A stretch of DNA of 64,000 bases, taken from positions 36,642,866 through 36,706,865 of the forward strand of contig OZ022499.1 of NCBI GenBank assembly GCA_963989385.1, written 5' to 3'. The notes under the pieces were generated by a model. That model made no database searches. It saw only the letters and a program-made list of their open reading frames with translations, and was not told where the DNA came from. Every line of letters starts with the position of its first letter. The first letter of the stretch is position 1. The position numbers were made by a program, and so were the translations under genes. This DNA comes from Ctena decussata. Lineage: Eukaryota; Mollusca; Bivalvia; Lucinida; Lucinidae. Positions 47,974 through 59,825 of the stretch are shown one piece after another.

Positions 47974-49164
47974 TCTCACTGGGATGCGACAACTGGCGAC
48001 AAGTTTGAGACAAAGATTTGCGATAAAATCCGCGACATTGCGACATTTTTCATATTTGGGTCTCACTAAAATGGTGATTCCGACATATTTGCGAGTGTCG
48101 CGCGAATGTCGCACGAATGTCGTACGATTATCTCACGAATCTTGCTCAAATTCGCCTGGAGTTCGCACACATGTCGCGCGACAATTGCGATTATTTCTCT
48201 CGTGCGACTGTGTCACGATACTCTCGCGAACGTCGCACGACTGTCGTGCGAAGGTCGTGCAACAGTCGTACGATGATTTTGCGAGAAAATGAGAACCTAT
48301 TGACATTCCAGCAATTTTTTAATCATCAGACGTCAGAAAGATGGATATTGTGTTTTATCATAAAATATGGGGTGGTTCAGCCAGAACTCAGCCAGTACAT
48401 TCTGGTGGGCATCATTCCATGGGTACTGTTTCTCAATGCCCATTTTCTTTTTCTTCCTTGTTTCACCCGTCAGAGAAACCGTGGGAGCTCCCGAGCTCTC
48501 GTCGTCGGAGGGAACAGAAGCTGGGACTGTTTCGGCTTCCTGTGTTGTGGTTTTATGGCCGGGTGCAGTGGCAGCCCTACCCCTACCTTGCCCTTTTCTG
48601 ACCTTTGCTGGCATGATGCCCATGTTGGAACTGAATGAGTGCAAACTGTTTGCGAGAAACATAATTGTCTGAGTCACGTGGGACAAAAATACGAACCATT
48701 CACGACACTTTTGCGACATTGCGAGTAATTTAAGACACTCGCACGATAGTCGTAAGATATTCGTACGAATGTCTGACGACGTTCGCGCGAAAGTTACTCA
48801 GTTTCATTTGCTCGCAATTTAGTCGCGGAAGTGTCTTATTTATGTCGCAATTTGTTCGCAATATAGTCTTATTTATTTCGCAATTTTTTCGTGTTCACGG
48901 TCATTGCGACTCGCCGGAAACTAAATTGCGATGGGTCCGCGACGTGTTCGCGACACCCGCGATGACTTTGCGACTATATTGCGACTATATTGCGAGAAAT
49001 TTTGTCGCATCAAAAAGTTTTTTGTGCGACAATTCGAACCGTTTGCGCCAGGTTGCGACTCACGCGAGGATATTGCGAATCCTCGCGAACGTTTCAAGAC
49101 AGTTTTGAGACTCATCCGCGAATGCAATTCGCAATCAATCGCAAACTGTCGCATCCCAGTGAGA
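47974..49164. mobile_element. Inner 1.19 kb element with TCGC/GCGA-rich flanks
   Basis: The ends TATCTCACTGGGATGCGACA (47972-47991) and its exact inverse (49147-49166) bracket the unit. The outermost TA may be the target duplication. For about 300 bp inside the left end and 430 bp inside the right end, the sequence is dense in short CpG words of the GTCGCACGA/TCGTGCGAC kind, quite unlike the surrounding AT-rich DNA. A short reading frame lies between these flanks. Confidence 0.75.
48333..48623 (-). pseudogene. Truncated MADF/Myb-like transposon protein fragment
   Basis: A 96-codon frame from ATG at 48623 starts MGIMPAKVRKGQGRGR, runs through a low-complexity linker, then a basic RKKKK patch and PWNDAHQNVLAEFWLNHPIF. 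The last part resembles the beginning of a MADF domain (tryptophan, L..FW..HP..YD pattern), a DNA-binding fold often found in the second protein of PIF/Harbinger-type transposons. The domain normally runs 80-90 residues, but here a stop follows after about 30. The frame is therefore a remnant, or a first exon whose continuation was lost. It sits inside the inner element, which fits a transposon accessory protein. Confidence 0.5.
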
Positions 49165-50351
49165 TAGGGGCTATACCATTTGGGACGGTCAAAGACTAGT
49201 CTTAATAACGAAGTGGTCTTTATTTCGAGTGGTCTTAATAGTGGAATTTTACTGTATATGAGTCATTCTACAAAAGTTGAGGAATTCCGGTCCCTCACCT
49301 AAATACATGTCTATCTTTTTTCTAGTTCCAGTACCTTGCCTTTGGTAGTATGTTTTGATTAAGGTAACCGATTATCTAACATTTACGACAGTGACTGGGC
49401 TACTTATGCAGTTGCTCATATTTCTTTTTTAAAGAAATTTAGAGTTACCCCCCTTATTTTTGCTTGTCCCACTGCAAAAAAGTGAAGGTTGAACTTCAGT
49501 TTAACAAAAAGTGCGAGTATAAACAAAACAAATAGAGACATGATGTTAGTCTATGATAGAAACCTACAAATGACAGAAGCATCGTATACTCGTTGGTTTT
49601 GATTTGAAGCCGTGTCAGGTTTGTTTTGGTATGTCCCGCTGTTCGTGTCATCCCTGTTACCGCAGTTGCAGTTGTAGTTTAGACAGAGTTACTACCCATA
49701 AAATTGACCTTCGGCTGGACTTATGTGAGGTAAGAAGCGCCAATTTTATAAAAAACATAAATTGTTTTACACAAAATTTGCTTAGAGGTAAATATGAAAC
49801 AATCATCATAAGTAAGTAGTGAGTAAGACTGGTAAATTGTGATCCCTGTTACCAGTCTTTCTATAACAATAGTATGCTGCAAAGAAAAAAAAATACAAAC
49901 ATCGAAAAAGTGTGATGGACATCAATATTATTGTGTAAACTTTTTCAAGTTTTTTCTTTCAGAATGCAAAGTAAGTGTGAGTTTGCATACTTTTTGTCAT
50001 CCCTGTTACTGTCATCCCTGTTACCCACCTAAAAGTAACAGGGATGACACTGTAAATATGGCTAAATATGTAAAATATGAAAGGTGGTTGTATTGGCTAT
50101 TTATAATTCTTTCAAATAGCCTAATTTGAAAATACCGTGTCTATTCCAGAACAGTTTAAGCGGCATATAATAGTCTGTTGTTGGTCATGGTAATAGGAAT
50201 GACTCAGAAGTAACAGGGATGACCTGTTCACCGCACCCCTCTTTCATTTCGTTTGCAAGAACATTAACGGTTCACCGAAACAAACATTGTATACTGTAGT
50301 AAATGCTTATGAAACTGTTTAAGTTACACATATGTCAAAGGTCGACCTAGT

Positions 50352-50424
50352 GGCTCGGTAGCTCAGTTGGCAGAGTGCTCGCACGGTAAGCGAGAGGCCC
50401 TGGGTTCGAGTCCAGGTCGGGTCG
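50352..50424 (+). tRNA. tRNA-Thr(GGT)-like gene or SINE head
   Basis: A 73-base cloverleaf can be drawn. Acceptor GGCTCGG pairs with TCGGGTC using wobbles, D arm is GCTCAGTTGGCAGAGT, anticodon stem CTCGC/GCGAG has loop ACGGTAA, and the T arm has one mismatch. A box (TAGCTCAGTTGG) and B box (GGTTCGAGTCC) are intact and a T8 run follows directly, a pol III terminator. Against a working tRNA: base 33 is C instead of the near-invariant T, GGT is an unusual Thr anticodon for eukaryotes, and the T stem is imperfect. A tRNA-derived SINE or pseudogene is more likely. Confidence 0.5.
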
Positions 50425-51197
50425 CGATTTTTTTTCCTCCCCTGTGACACATATATTTACACTTTTCGAAGCTGGTGGTTTCCAGTAATTGGAATTTCCC
50501 TGATTTTTCACTGAGTTTGCTTCAACCATGCATGACTAACTATCAGACCGTTTTAATTGAAAAGACAAAGTCTCCAGTGTTATAATGGCTATTACTGCTT
50601 ACAGCTAAGCTACTGAAGGGAAAGTTATGGTGCCCATCTCTGTATAACAATATAACTTTACTGGACCGCCAAACATCAAAACAAACTACCAAACAAAAGT
50701 TATCCATAGCCTAATAGCGGTAGGGGCAGTGGGGGTTAGAGACCAATTGTATCTTGGGCACAGCTGATGAAAGGCGAATCCCATCTCTCTCCTTTCGCTG
50801 CCTTATCCTTTCTTGATTCGAAAAAGGTACCCATTAACTGCTTGGTTGGCATTGAGAGTTTTCTAGTCGTCGGATGACGACGGTGAGCCGTAAACTCACG
50901 ACCTTCCGGTGACTCTCTGCACAATAACCGAGCCACTCTAACCAGTGACGACGGCGTCATTCATTACAAAGATAATAATTAAACTGACCCATTCCAACTC
51001 ACTTGAACACGTGATAAAAACCTTATTGCGCGAAAACTGGATTTGCAACCAATACTCGTTAAAAAGGGAAATCCATTTTAACTCACCCGACCAACGGTTC
51101 ACAAAGTGAGTTTATAGTATAGCAATGGTCGGTCGTCGATTCGTCGTCGTCCACACTTTCGAAGTTGCCCCACCCTAGTGAAGCTTCATATATAGAT

Positions 51198-51340
51198 GAT
51201 CTTACATGAGTGCTCATGTATTATTGAATTTATTAAACGAGTTGTGAAAAACATAAGATGCGAGGCTCTGCCGAGCATCTTATCGTTTTTACCAACGAGT
51301 TTAATAAATTCAATAATACAGGAGCATGAATGCAAGATTC
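51198..51340 (-). mobile_element. Foldback element related to the ATAAACAGAATCTT family
   Basis: 143 bp imperfect palindrome with arms TCATGTATTATTGAATTTAT/ATAAATTCAATAATACAGGA and a central AAGATGCGAGGC...GAGCATCTT loop. It is followed at 51335-51357 by AGATTCTGTTTATCATATGA, the inverse of the sequence preceding the hairpins at 18714, 31745 and 52100. It is therefore a member in opposite orientation. Confidence 0.7.
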
Positions 51341-51695
51341 TGTTTATCATATGACACAAAAATCACGTTTTATTAGCAAATTTTGCACTAAAACGTCTCG
51401 ATTTTGCCATTAGAAAACGCGACGCTTTATGGACTTCAACGCATAACGTTACGACGTAATTTGCATATTTAATCCACTACTGGATTATCGTTTTTAATGC
51501 ATGGCTTTATTACACTCTCAGATGCGACGTCATGTGATAGCAAGTTTTTTCAACATTGACCAACTGGCTTCAGAGATAGGTTTTGGGCAGATCGGGCGAA
51601 AACTCTGGTTTCTATGGCAACCTAAAGCTCCCATTGACTTATAATAGGGAAATTGTAGTCGAATTATTGTAGTCGAATTGATAGCGTCTTCATTT

Positions 51696-51900
51696 TTAGC
51701 TCACTTGAGCCGAAGACTAACAAGGTGAGCTTATAGTATAGGCTTGGCCTATCGTCCGTCGTCGTTCATCTTTCGCTCATACTTGTTAACACAAATATCT
51801 CCTCCACCGACCAGCCAAATCTGATCAAGTTTTATGTGCAGCATAATGGAGGATTGACTGCATATAGGTTTGGACAGATTGCTTTAGAACTGTAAACAAT
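51696..51900 (+). repeat. Dispersed GCTCACTTGAGCC-type repeat
   Basis: TTTAGCTCACTTGAGCCGAA, GGTGAGCTTATAGTATAGGC and CGTCCGTCGTCGTTCATC match, in diverged form, 51100-51165 and the reverse strand at about 24785-24850. No coding sequence. Confidence 0.6.
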
Positions 51901-52069
51901 GTCCATGTCGACAGTGCATTTTCTTATCCAAATAATGTTCAGTTTGTAGGCGTTACGCATCAGGCACACAACTTTGATCCGACATTGATTCAACGTTGAT
52001 TAAACGTCATGACGTTGACTCAACGTTAGATCAATGTTGATTCAACATTTTGTGACTGCAGGGTAAAGT

Positions 52070-52200
52070 CCCATTTTAAAGGGTCATATGATTAACAGAA
52101 TCTTACACTCGTGGTCAGTTCATATGAAGCTCAAGAAACTCGTCCAATGCTCGTTTCATGGATTTCATATGAAATGACCACTTGTGTAAGATCCTCTATT
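52070..52200 (+). mobile_element. Foldback element, copy 3 (right part)
   Basis: CCCATTTTAAAGGGTCATAT, ATTAACAGAATCTTACACTC and the 93 bp palindrome 52100-52192 match copies 1 and 2. Its upstream section is interrupted around 51950-52065 by AACGTTGATTCAAC-type sequence, with GTCCATGTCGACAGTGCATT before it also from the family. Confidence 0.7.
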
Positions 52201-52767
52201 GTTGTCATTCCTGTTACTAAATGTCATTCCTGTTACCAGCCAAATTTTGCTCAATATAAAAACAAATCCAATGTTCTGCTGTTGCATTTATTTACCAGTT
52301 CGAAAGTCGATGCCTGCAGCTACCTATTACAGAAAATGAAGATACTCATCCTACAGTTTTCCAAAATAGATTTGATAGCACATGTCTGAAAATATTTTGT
52401 TTCAGTAAAATAACAAATTATTAATTATATTATTAGTAACAAATATTTTTTACTCATAACAAGTTTGCAAACTTGGAGGTCTAGATAGGAACTTTTTATT
52501 ATGGGACAAGAAAATAAGTACGATGATAATTGTATATAGGAAATAAGGTTTCTTATTGTGGTAACAGGAATGACATTTTAAACCAGGGCAGCCATTAAAA
52601 TAAGCCAGCATGTATTATTATGCAGATTCTCCTGTCTAAATGAATGGTTTATAGTTGGTAAATGTTCAGAGTTGATATTAAAATAAAAAAAATCAAAATT
52701 AGTTGTGTTTTATTTTTTCGCAAAAAAAAGCCGTAATTCCTTCATTTTTGTAGAATGACTCATATAT

Positions 52768-53199
52768 ACTTTTGTGTAATTTTTAAGGTGGTTTTGACCA
52801 ATATTATATGTATATAATGTTTTGTTTATTTTTGTTTTACTTTGAGGCTTAGACAAAAAGAATAAAGAACTAGTGCTTCACTTACAGTGACATTTTGTTT
52901 TATTTTTCCCAATACGTAACAAATCCAATAAAAAAAATATTTGGATCTTCCATCACATCTGCGCCGACTTACAGGCATGCTGAAGTCTCCGCTGATTTGC
53001 TTTGCGGTAAATAAGTATGATATGAACAGGAAAGCCTGCGCCGTTTTTATATGTCGTTGTGCTAATACATAATTATATGAATAGGGGATATAACTCGAAA
53101 GGTAATAGTATTGTATCGATGACAATCGTAACCTACCCATAGTCGATAAACGTTGCTTTCCACAAGCCACAAAACACCCCTGGTTAACTTGTATATACA
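52768..53199. other. Spacer
   Basis: No gene was recognised. The open frames on the minus strand here have no family signature. Confidence 0.4.
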
Positions 53200-53328
53200 A
53201 GGGCTGCTACGAAACGAAAAAGAGCTGTTACGAAACGAAAAAGAGTCATTGTTACAAAACGACCTGCTGACCAGGTCGTTTTGAAACAATGACTGTTTTT
53301 CGTTTCGTAACAGCCCGTTTTTGTTTAT
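53200..53328. repeat. Foldback hairpin with CGTTTCGTAACAGC arms
   Basis: Left GGGCTGCTACGAAACGAAAA, repeated once, then AGTCATTGTTACAAAACGAC. The right arm is the inverse (GTCGTTTTGAAACAATGACT, then TTTTTCGTTTCGTAACAGCC). The centre is CTGCTGACCAG. The left arm carries an extra copy of the GAAACGAAAAAGAG unit. Confidence 0.8.
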
Positions 53329-53748
53329 AGTAACATCCATGAAAAACATATTAAACTCTATGTGAAAAAAAAGTGCATTTCAACTTTATAAATACACATG
53401 AATATAATAGATAATGGGCTGGGCTTAAGAGGCAATTCTTAGCTCTAAAGCATCATGAACCACAAGGCGTATGTTTATTTTGATAGTTTATTTAATAAAT
53501 TTCCAAACATTTTGCATCACAAAAATATATATAATTTAAACACCACTCAAACTAGCACTGCATATGCATTTGTTCGCCGTTTATGCATGAGTGCGTATAT
53601 CCATGTAACCTGATAATATATGGTCTTCAAGAATATTCATGGATTTTCACGTCTGGTAAACAAAAAATTTTATTCCATCTTGGAAAATAAAGATTAAAAG
53701 TTCTGATTACATTGCTAAAATATTATTATGCTGTTCGACTTATATGAA

Positions 53749-53968
53749 GTAGGGGAGAGTCGGGTAACTTCGGACATGGGGGTAAATTCGGACATAACAT
53801 TGCAAGCAGTGAAAATCCAGATGAGACGGCTCATGATGAGCCGTCTCATCTGGATTTTCACTGTTTGGCCTGTTATTTTTGTTTTAAGTCCAAACAACTG
53901 ATACATAAAGGAAACAATGTCACTGTCCGAATTTACCCGCTGTCCGAAGTTACCCGACCCTCTCCTAC
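53749..53968. mobile_element. 220 bp nested-palindrome MITE
   Basis: Outer inverse ends GTAGGGGAGAGTCGGGTAAC and GTTACCCGACCCTCTCCTAC continue through a second GGTAAATTCGGACA/TGTCCGAATTTACC pair. Inside lies a perfect 57 bp palindrome, 53807-53863, with 28 bp arms around one G (CAGTGAAAATCCAGATGAGA...). GGGGAGAGT...GGGTAA-type ends are widespread in invertebrate MITEs as far as I recall. Confidence 0.8.
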
Positions 53969-55034
53969 AACATTCCAGCTTAGTAGAAACTCCTGACAGT
54001 GGTCAAACTGAATTTGCATAAATCTCCTGAAAGTGATCAAACCGAAACTTCGTTGTGGTCACGTTTAGGAGTTTTGTGAAAATAAGGCCTACTGCAAAGA
54101 AAATATTGTGCACAGGTATACTTTATACATAGATGTGAGTCAACAGCATTTAATATTATAGTTCGGGTGTCTGTGTGCTCAAACGTTTCAGTTTTAATTT
54201 CCATTTGGTTTAAACATATTATTCCTCAAAAATACATACACTCATAGTTACAGTAATGCTAGGATTGAACACAATAGGATCAGAACGAAAGCACAAGCTT
54301 ATTTAGTTCTTCTCCTTAATTTTCATTTGAAAACAGAATGACGCGTTTGCGAGGCGTATTATAAGTATATATACACAACGACTATGATAAGTGCACATTT
54401 GCTTTAAAAACAGAAATGTATATAATACGAAAATAAAATCGTTGCCCAGCATTCCTTTGAAATAAGGATCTGTTGAAGCACCCCATTGCTTTACCAATAT
54501 TCTTTATTACCTTGGAATTGTACCGGTGGCATCCTTTTTCAGAGAACGTGCCTAAAAGCAGATGATAAACTTTACCTCTGCAAAATGTCAGCGTTTGAAA
54601 AGAGTGCTTTCAGGAAATTTGAAAGCATTTTTTGTCTATAAAAATGATCAGACGCTATCCAAAAAGAATCTAGCTTTTTATCAGCGGCTACAAAATACTG
54701 GCTTTGCGATACGACCTAATTAGCTTTGCGGCCGAAAACAATAAGACCCACCCGATATAAAAAAAATCTCAAAACCATAAACTAAATAAAAGGGGAGGAG
54801 CTTTACTTTCGTTCCAGTCCCAAAGCTTGTAATATTACTTTATGTGTATTCAACTGAAGATGTGAAATAAGAAAATATATATTTCAAATCCAAAACTAAA
54901 TATCAAAATGTCTAACACAAGATATTCGGCTTTCTATTGTTTTGTTTCGTAACCTGCGCGATACAAGAATACTACAAGACTAAATTACAAGGGTAATAGG
55001 CACAAAATGGACACACAAAAACAAACATACAAAT
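53969..55034. other. AT-rich spacer
   Basis: No gene, RNA or shared repeat was recognised. Confidence 0.4.
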
Positions 55035-55270
55035 GAGCCGCGACACGACAAAACCAACAATGTGGTTGTGCGCCCAGCGCAAACTCAGATCAGCCTGGGC
55101 ATCCGCCCAGTCTGATCAGAGTCTTCGCTGTCCGCATGAAGATAGCCCAGACCCTTAGCTACCCTTTGAAACTTAAATGAAGAGTCTGATCAAACTGGTT
55201 GGATTCCCAGGCTGATCTGAGTCTGCACCGGGCGCACTACAACATTGTTGGTTTTCTCGTGTCGCGGCTC
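55035..55270. mobile_element. GAGCCGCG element, copy 2 (236 bp, 4 bp TSD)
   Basis: GAGCCGCGACACGACAAAAC at the left is inverted at the right (GTTTTCTCGTGTCGCGGCTC, one mismatch). AAAT lies on both sides (55031-55034, 55271-55274). It shares ends and inner blocks with 24931-25164. The middle differs, as expected for two old copies. Confidence 0.88.
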
Positions 55271-55614
55271 AAATGTTAATTTCACCTCGCTGACAGGCAT
55301 TCTGGCGTTAACAGGTATACAATTGCTCATTTTACATGTGAATTTTCTAGTCTAATTGTAAAAGGTGTAGTATTTCAGCTGTCAGCTCATTTGAAGCTGA
55401 CATAATTAATGATAAGGTGTCAAAATGTCAGTTATTTGTGGATTTGTAACAAAGATTGAAAACCACCCAGTAGAGAACCCTTACACTATTTGGGCTTATC
55501 TGGGGCCAAAGAGTTACATTTGCAGTCATTTAGTAATTCGAGTATTTTAAATAATACAGTCAGCGTTTAATTAAACCCTTCAAATTTCGGGACAACGCCC
55601 TTACAAAGGGGCAT

Positions 55615-55935
55615 AAAACGACAAAAGAGATATACTGGAAGTCTCATGCTTTTGCCCTATTATAACTGTGAGCTTCAAACATTTATCTCCCTTTAAGAAT
55701 TTTTAAAGTGTCAGACCAAATGCCTCTGAAGATCTGCATTTGTCTTGATTATAGGGTATAAAAGGAAAGAGAAATAAACTGTATGTCGCAAGCTTTTGCC
55801 CTGTAAAAACTGTGTGCTTTAAACATTTATCCCCCTTTTAGATTTTTTGTTTCTGTAGTTTTTAAAGTCAATACAAATACAGTCAGACCAAATGCCTCTG
55901 AAGATCTGAAGTTTATTGGTCTTGATTATATATTA
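55615..55935 (+). repeat. Tandem duplication, ~160-180 bp unit
   Basis: Two diverged copies share GCTTTTGCCCTRTWA, AACATTTATCYCCCTTT, CAGACCAAATGCCTCTGAAG and CTTGATTATA. No coding sequence was seen. Confidence 0.7.
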
Positions 55936-58134
55936 CCTCTCTGAACTGTCGATTTGATAAGCATGGATACGAGTCCTTACTTTCGATTGCTAGATACACC
56001 TATCTGATTATCTGATTATCTCATACTCGCGCTATATACATAACCGCACTTGGCGCCAAATTGCTTCTCGAACTAGCCATATCATCCACGGATACACTAT
56101 ACTGAATATTTAACGTCTGTTGCAGTTCTAAATGTCATCATTAATCATTGCTCTGATTTCTCAGACGTGCCAGTAAGAAAGAAATACCCCGAAAATCTGA
56201 GATAAGACTGATTTCAGTTTACCTATTCCAGATTTTATGGTTCATATCCCAACCAATATTACAGTAAAATTCCAATAAATATGGCGATAGTGTCATCCGC
56301 CAAATTTGCAAACCGTAAGTTAAGCTTTAAATTACAGACTTATGCAAAGTCTGCGTTGAGTTAAGATAAAAAAAAGGAAACTAGAATTTTCGAAATCAGT
56401 TATATTAACATTCCGCCAAATGTTATCATTTTAATGCTATAATTGATACTAACGTGAACTCATCTTTTCAGTATCAGGAAAACTGCATTTTTTTTATTTT
56501 CATTAATATACCTGATTGAGTATAATTTATCTGTACATGTATCAATTTTTTTTCAATTTTTGCACTTTAACTTCATGATATTATTGTAGAGTTTGTATTT
56601 CTATTTGTTCGTCACCGTTAGTATTAGCATTAAATAACGTCTTCGGATTCTGTCATTTTGAAATAAAACTTCAGAAACTGTACACGAAGACCTCAATTCC
56701 ATTTCCTTTACTTCCATCGGTCAGATCAGTTACGCTACCTGCATGTGGCCTGAAATTAGATAAGTTTAATCACATTGTTTTTCTTTTCCGTTCTGGATAC
56801 ATGAAAAGTAAACCAGAAAAGCCCATTACTGAAGAAATTGCACAGTGAAGAAACTATCGTAAAAACTAAAGTTTCCAACCAAATGGTTTGAAACTTTAGT
56901 TTTGACGATACGAAAAAATAACCCGAACTGATAAAATCGAATTATACATTCTTTCCACATCCTGTCAGGGGCCGATCCATTAGGTATCAAACCCTCGATT
57001 TTTTTTTGCAGACTTGTCGAACTAAGAAAATGCTTAAAGTGGCTGGTAGAAAATACTAAATCAGGTGCAGTACGACTGAAGTTAACAAATTTACTCATTT
57101 TTATAGTTCGATAGATATATCATCAAACTATGTGCCTGCTATGTTTCTATGTTGTATCGTTTGAATGAGACTGAGTGATAATACAATGCCTAATGTTAGT
57201 AGTATTATAATATTATAACCCTAATTAACAATTTATGGAAATGAAGTTAAGCGTTAGTAATATATAATTCAGTTCCTAACATTTTAAAAACCATATAAAT
57301 CGAAGAAGCTGATCATATTTATTTTAACAATTTCTATGATCCGCGGAAAAAAATAAATGGGACCAAGAAATATATCCCGGCACTACAAAAGCACTTCAAG
57401 CGTTATAATATTATATTTTCGAAAAATCTTCTTTTCCTCTCAATTTAATATTATTTTCGACAATTACATCGAGAAGTCGAAAATAATATAATTTGAGTAT
57501 TAATTATATCGTGGATAAGATAGATAAGATTAAATAAACTGTATTCGAGGTCGCAAAAAATGTTACAACAGCCAATATTAAGAACAATGAACTTACTATT
57601 CAAATGTGCGAATAAGAAAATAACAGTTTCATACTAGTGGACATATACATGCATTGCATTAAAATCAGCATGTTTTCTTTTAACCATTATAAGATTATTT
57701 GTTGTTTATTTATTCAGTTTACCTGCTTCATTGTGAATAAGTATCATTATATATATTAAATCAATTCAGCCAATACATTTTCGTGGCTTACAAATTATCG
57801 TATCAGCCAAGTTCATGTTCATGTCATACCAAAATTCACAAGTGAGAGAGTTCGTATAAACTGTATTTGTAAAACTAAAAGATATATGTGTAAAACTAAA
57901 AGATATATGTACACAAAATAACAATTAAAAATATTCTGAAATAATGACTACCAGTGACAGTAATGCATTCATTACTGATAACCCTAAATGTTTCAAAAAT
58001 ATATGATAAAGCTATGTACTGCTGCAGAACAACTTTTATAAAACTTTTATTAAAAGTTCTATGATTATTTAATAATATTAATTTTGTAAATTCCTCCAGC
58101 TTTCTATTCTTAATACACTATTTCACACACACAC

Positions 58135-58178
<44 letters not shown>

Positions 58179-59089
58179 TGCTCTGAAGTTGTATTTTCTG
58201 ATTTTTACAAGATAGTTTTTAACTGTGGCATTAGCCATATATTCAAACCGCTTGCCATTATATACCTATTTACAACAAAATTCGACTGCACAATTAAATG
58301 GCATCCTTACGTATTTCTAGTCCGACAAGTAAGCCCTCATATTAACAGATTTTATTAAACTAATTAGACCGAAACAGACCATCCGAATATAAATAATATT
58401 TTAAGACAGATCTTTCGGACTAATGTTTTTGTAACTATCAGTCCTTCATAAGAAATGCGTAATCAAAACAAAATAGACATTTTTGTCTCGTTTAATAGTT
58501 GTTATTCACATTTGCGTACTTGAATATAATACTGTAATTCGAAGTTAAATCATTATTTTTTACATATATCTGAAATGTATGTATTGAACAAGGTCAAGTT
58601 ATAGACCACCATAAAGCTTTCGAAGAGAGAGCAAAAATAGTATACATTCCAAATGTTTGAATAATATAAGATTTGTTTGCCTTTTTTAAAATCATATCTA
58701 TAACTACCTTATGTTTTTGGTATTGTAGATAGATGCTTGCAGATGTGATACCAAAGATGAAAGTTGTCTTATACTTAGCTGTTGACTATAACAACCTAGC
58801 TACCAATGAAAGGATGTGCATTTATTGGGCTAGAGCTGGAAGATTCTATAAGATGAATTTCATCTAAGTTATCCATTATACCTTATCTTCTCGTGTAGAC
58901 AATGGTATTACTCGCATTTATGTCCGGCTACATGCTAACAATCTGTTATTTCAAACATGCGGAATTAAACAGCAGAAAAACACATCTCTCCGCATAGCTT
59001 TATGTTGTGCTACATACCCTGATATTAGGGTAAACTGGTATATATCGGCTGAGATAGATTTAATAATATGTACTGAATAGCATTATTTT
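55936..59089. other. AT-rich spacer with small hairpins and a CA microsatellite
   Basis: No gene was recognised. Hairpins lie at 56855-56910 (TATCGTAAAAACTAAAGTTT, inverted) and about 57442-57497 (AATATTATTTTCGAC, inverted). A (CA)n run lies at 58124-58174. Confidence 0.5.
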
Positions 59090-59190
59090 TATTATCTTGT
59101 CTGCCATCACTGTTAGTATTTGTATTTATATGTGCTCAAGGGCCAAAAGGCCTATTGCATTTGAATAAATTATGTCTATGTCTATAAATA
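59090..59190 (+). mobile_element. LINE 3' tail
   Basis: ATGTGCTCAAGGGCCAAAAG, GCCTATTGCATTTGAATAAA and a TTATGTCTATGTCTATA end have the look of a CR1-type LINE terminus (GGCC phrase, AATAAA, short repeat). The upstream coding part was not recognised. Confidence 0.45.
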
Positions 59191-59214
59191 TTTCTATTAA
59201 GAAATTCAAAAGTA

Positions 59215-59602
59215 CACTGTAAAAAATGTATTTAGAATCAATGCAAAAATGCAGTCCGATTTTTTATGTGTTTAAATCGTAACATGTTCAATTTGCAACA
59301 TGTTTAGGTTTATGTTTAGAAATGTTTTATGTTTAGAAAACATGTACAATACTGGTTACATTTACCCTTTAGTTTGAAAATTTCCTCTGTCAACATTTTC
59401 GTCTCTTTTTTCGTTCTTCAACGGGGAAAAGAGAGAATGGCTTCATCCGAAACGCGTAACAGAATAAAACGTGTTTAGCAGACTTTGTCCGGGAAATCAT
59501 AGAAAATGCGTACATGTGTAGCTATATGACATATTCCTTAACATGTTTACACCTAAACATGTAACCACCTGTGTTTTATAGCTAAGCGCGATTTTTACAG
59601 TG
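59215..59602. mobile_element. MITE with CACTGTAAAAA ends and TA duplication
   Basis: CACTGTAAAAAATG (59215) and ATTTTTACAGTG (ending 59602) are inverse and flanked by TA (59213-59214, 59603-59604), a mariner-type arrangement. The interior repeats AACATGTTTA-like words in both orientations. Confidence 0.7.
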
Positions 59603-59825
59603 TAAATAATGGAATTGAAATATTCACATTTAGTTATTATATATGTTATATGGAATCATTAATTAGCTGACATGGTAAACGTTTGGTGCGACAGGTCAAC
59701 TTATTTCAGACGGCTTGTTTTGGGGTGGGACTGTTACACAGGTCTCATTCACGTAAAAATATCATATACAAGTAACAATTACCATCGGTTAATGCAAAAG
59801 AAAATGAATCAAATGAACAATAATA

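Larger units (their letters stand above)
47865..49254. mobile_element. TA-flanked mariner/pogo-type element, split by a second insertion
   Basis: The ends CAGTAAAATCCCTTTATTGA and TTAATAGTGGAATTTTACTG are inverted and flanked by TA (47863-47864, 49255-49256). Sequence between the ends and the inner element repeats a GTGGTCTTAATN-GAA phrase. Without the inner 1.19 kb element it would be about 200 bp, a typical MITE. Confidence 0.75.
49257..52764. mobile_element. 3.5 kb element with ~33 bp inverted ends and GTCATYCCTGTTAC subterminal motifs
   Basis: The left end ATGAGTCATTCTACAAAA (49258) and the right end TTTTGTAGAATGACTCAT (ending 52763) are inverse. With the adjoining bases about 29 of 33 positions match. 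GTCATCCCTGTTAC occurs near the left end at 49647, 49996 and 50011 and inverted at 50035 and 50210, with a partial at 49842. GTCATTCCTGTTAC occurs near the right end at 52204 and 52223 and inverted at 52561. The middle holds later insertions (tRNA-like SINE, two foldback elements). No transposase was seen. Confidence 0.65.
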
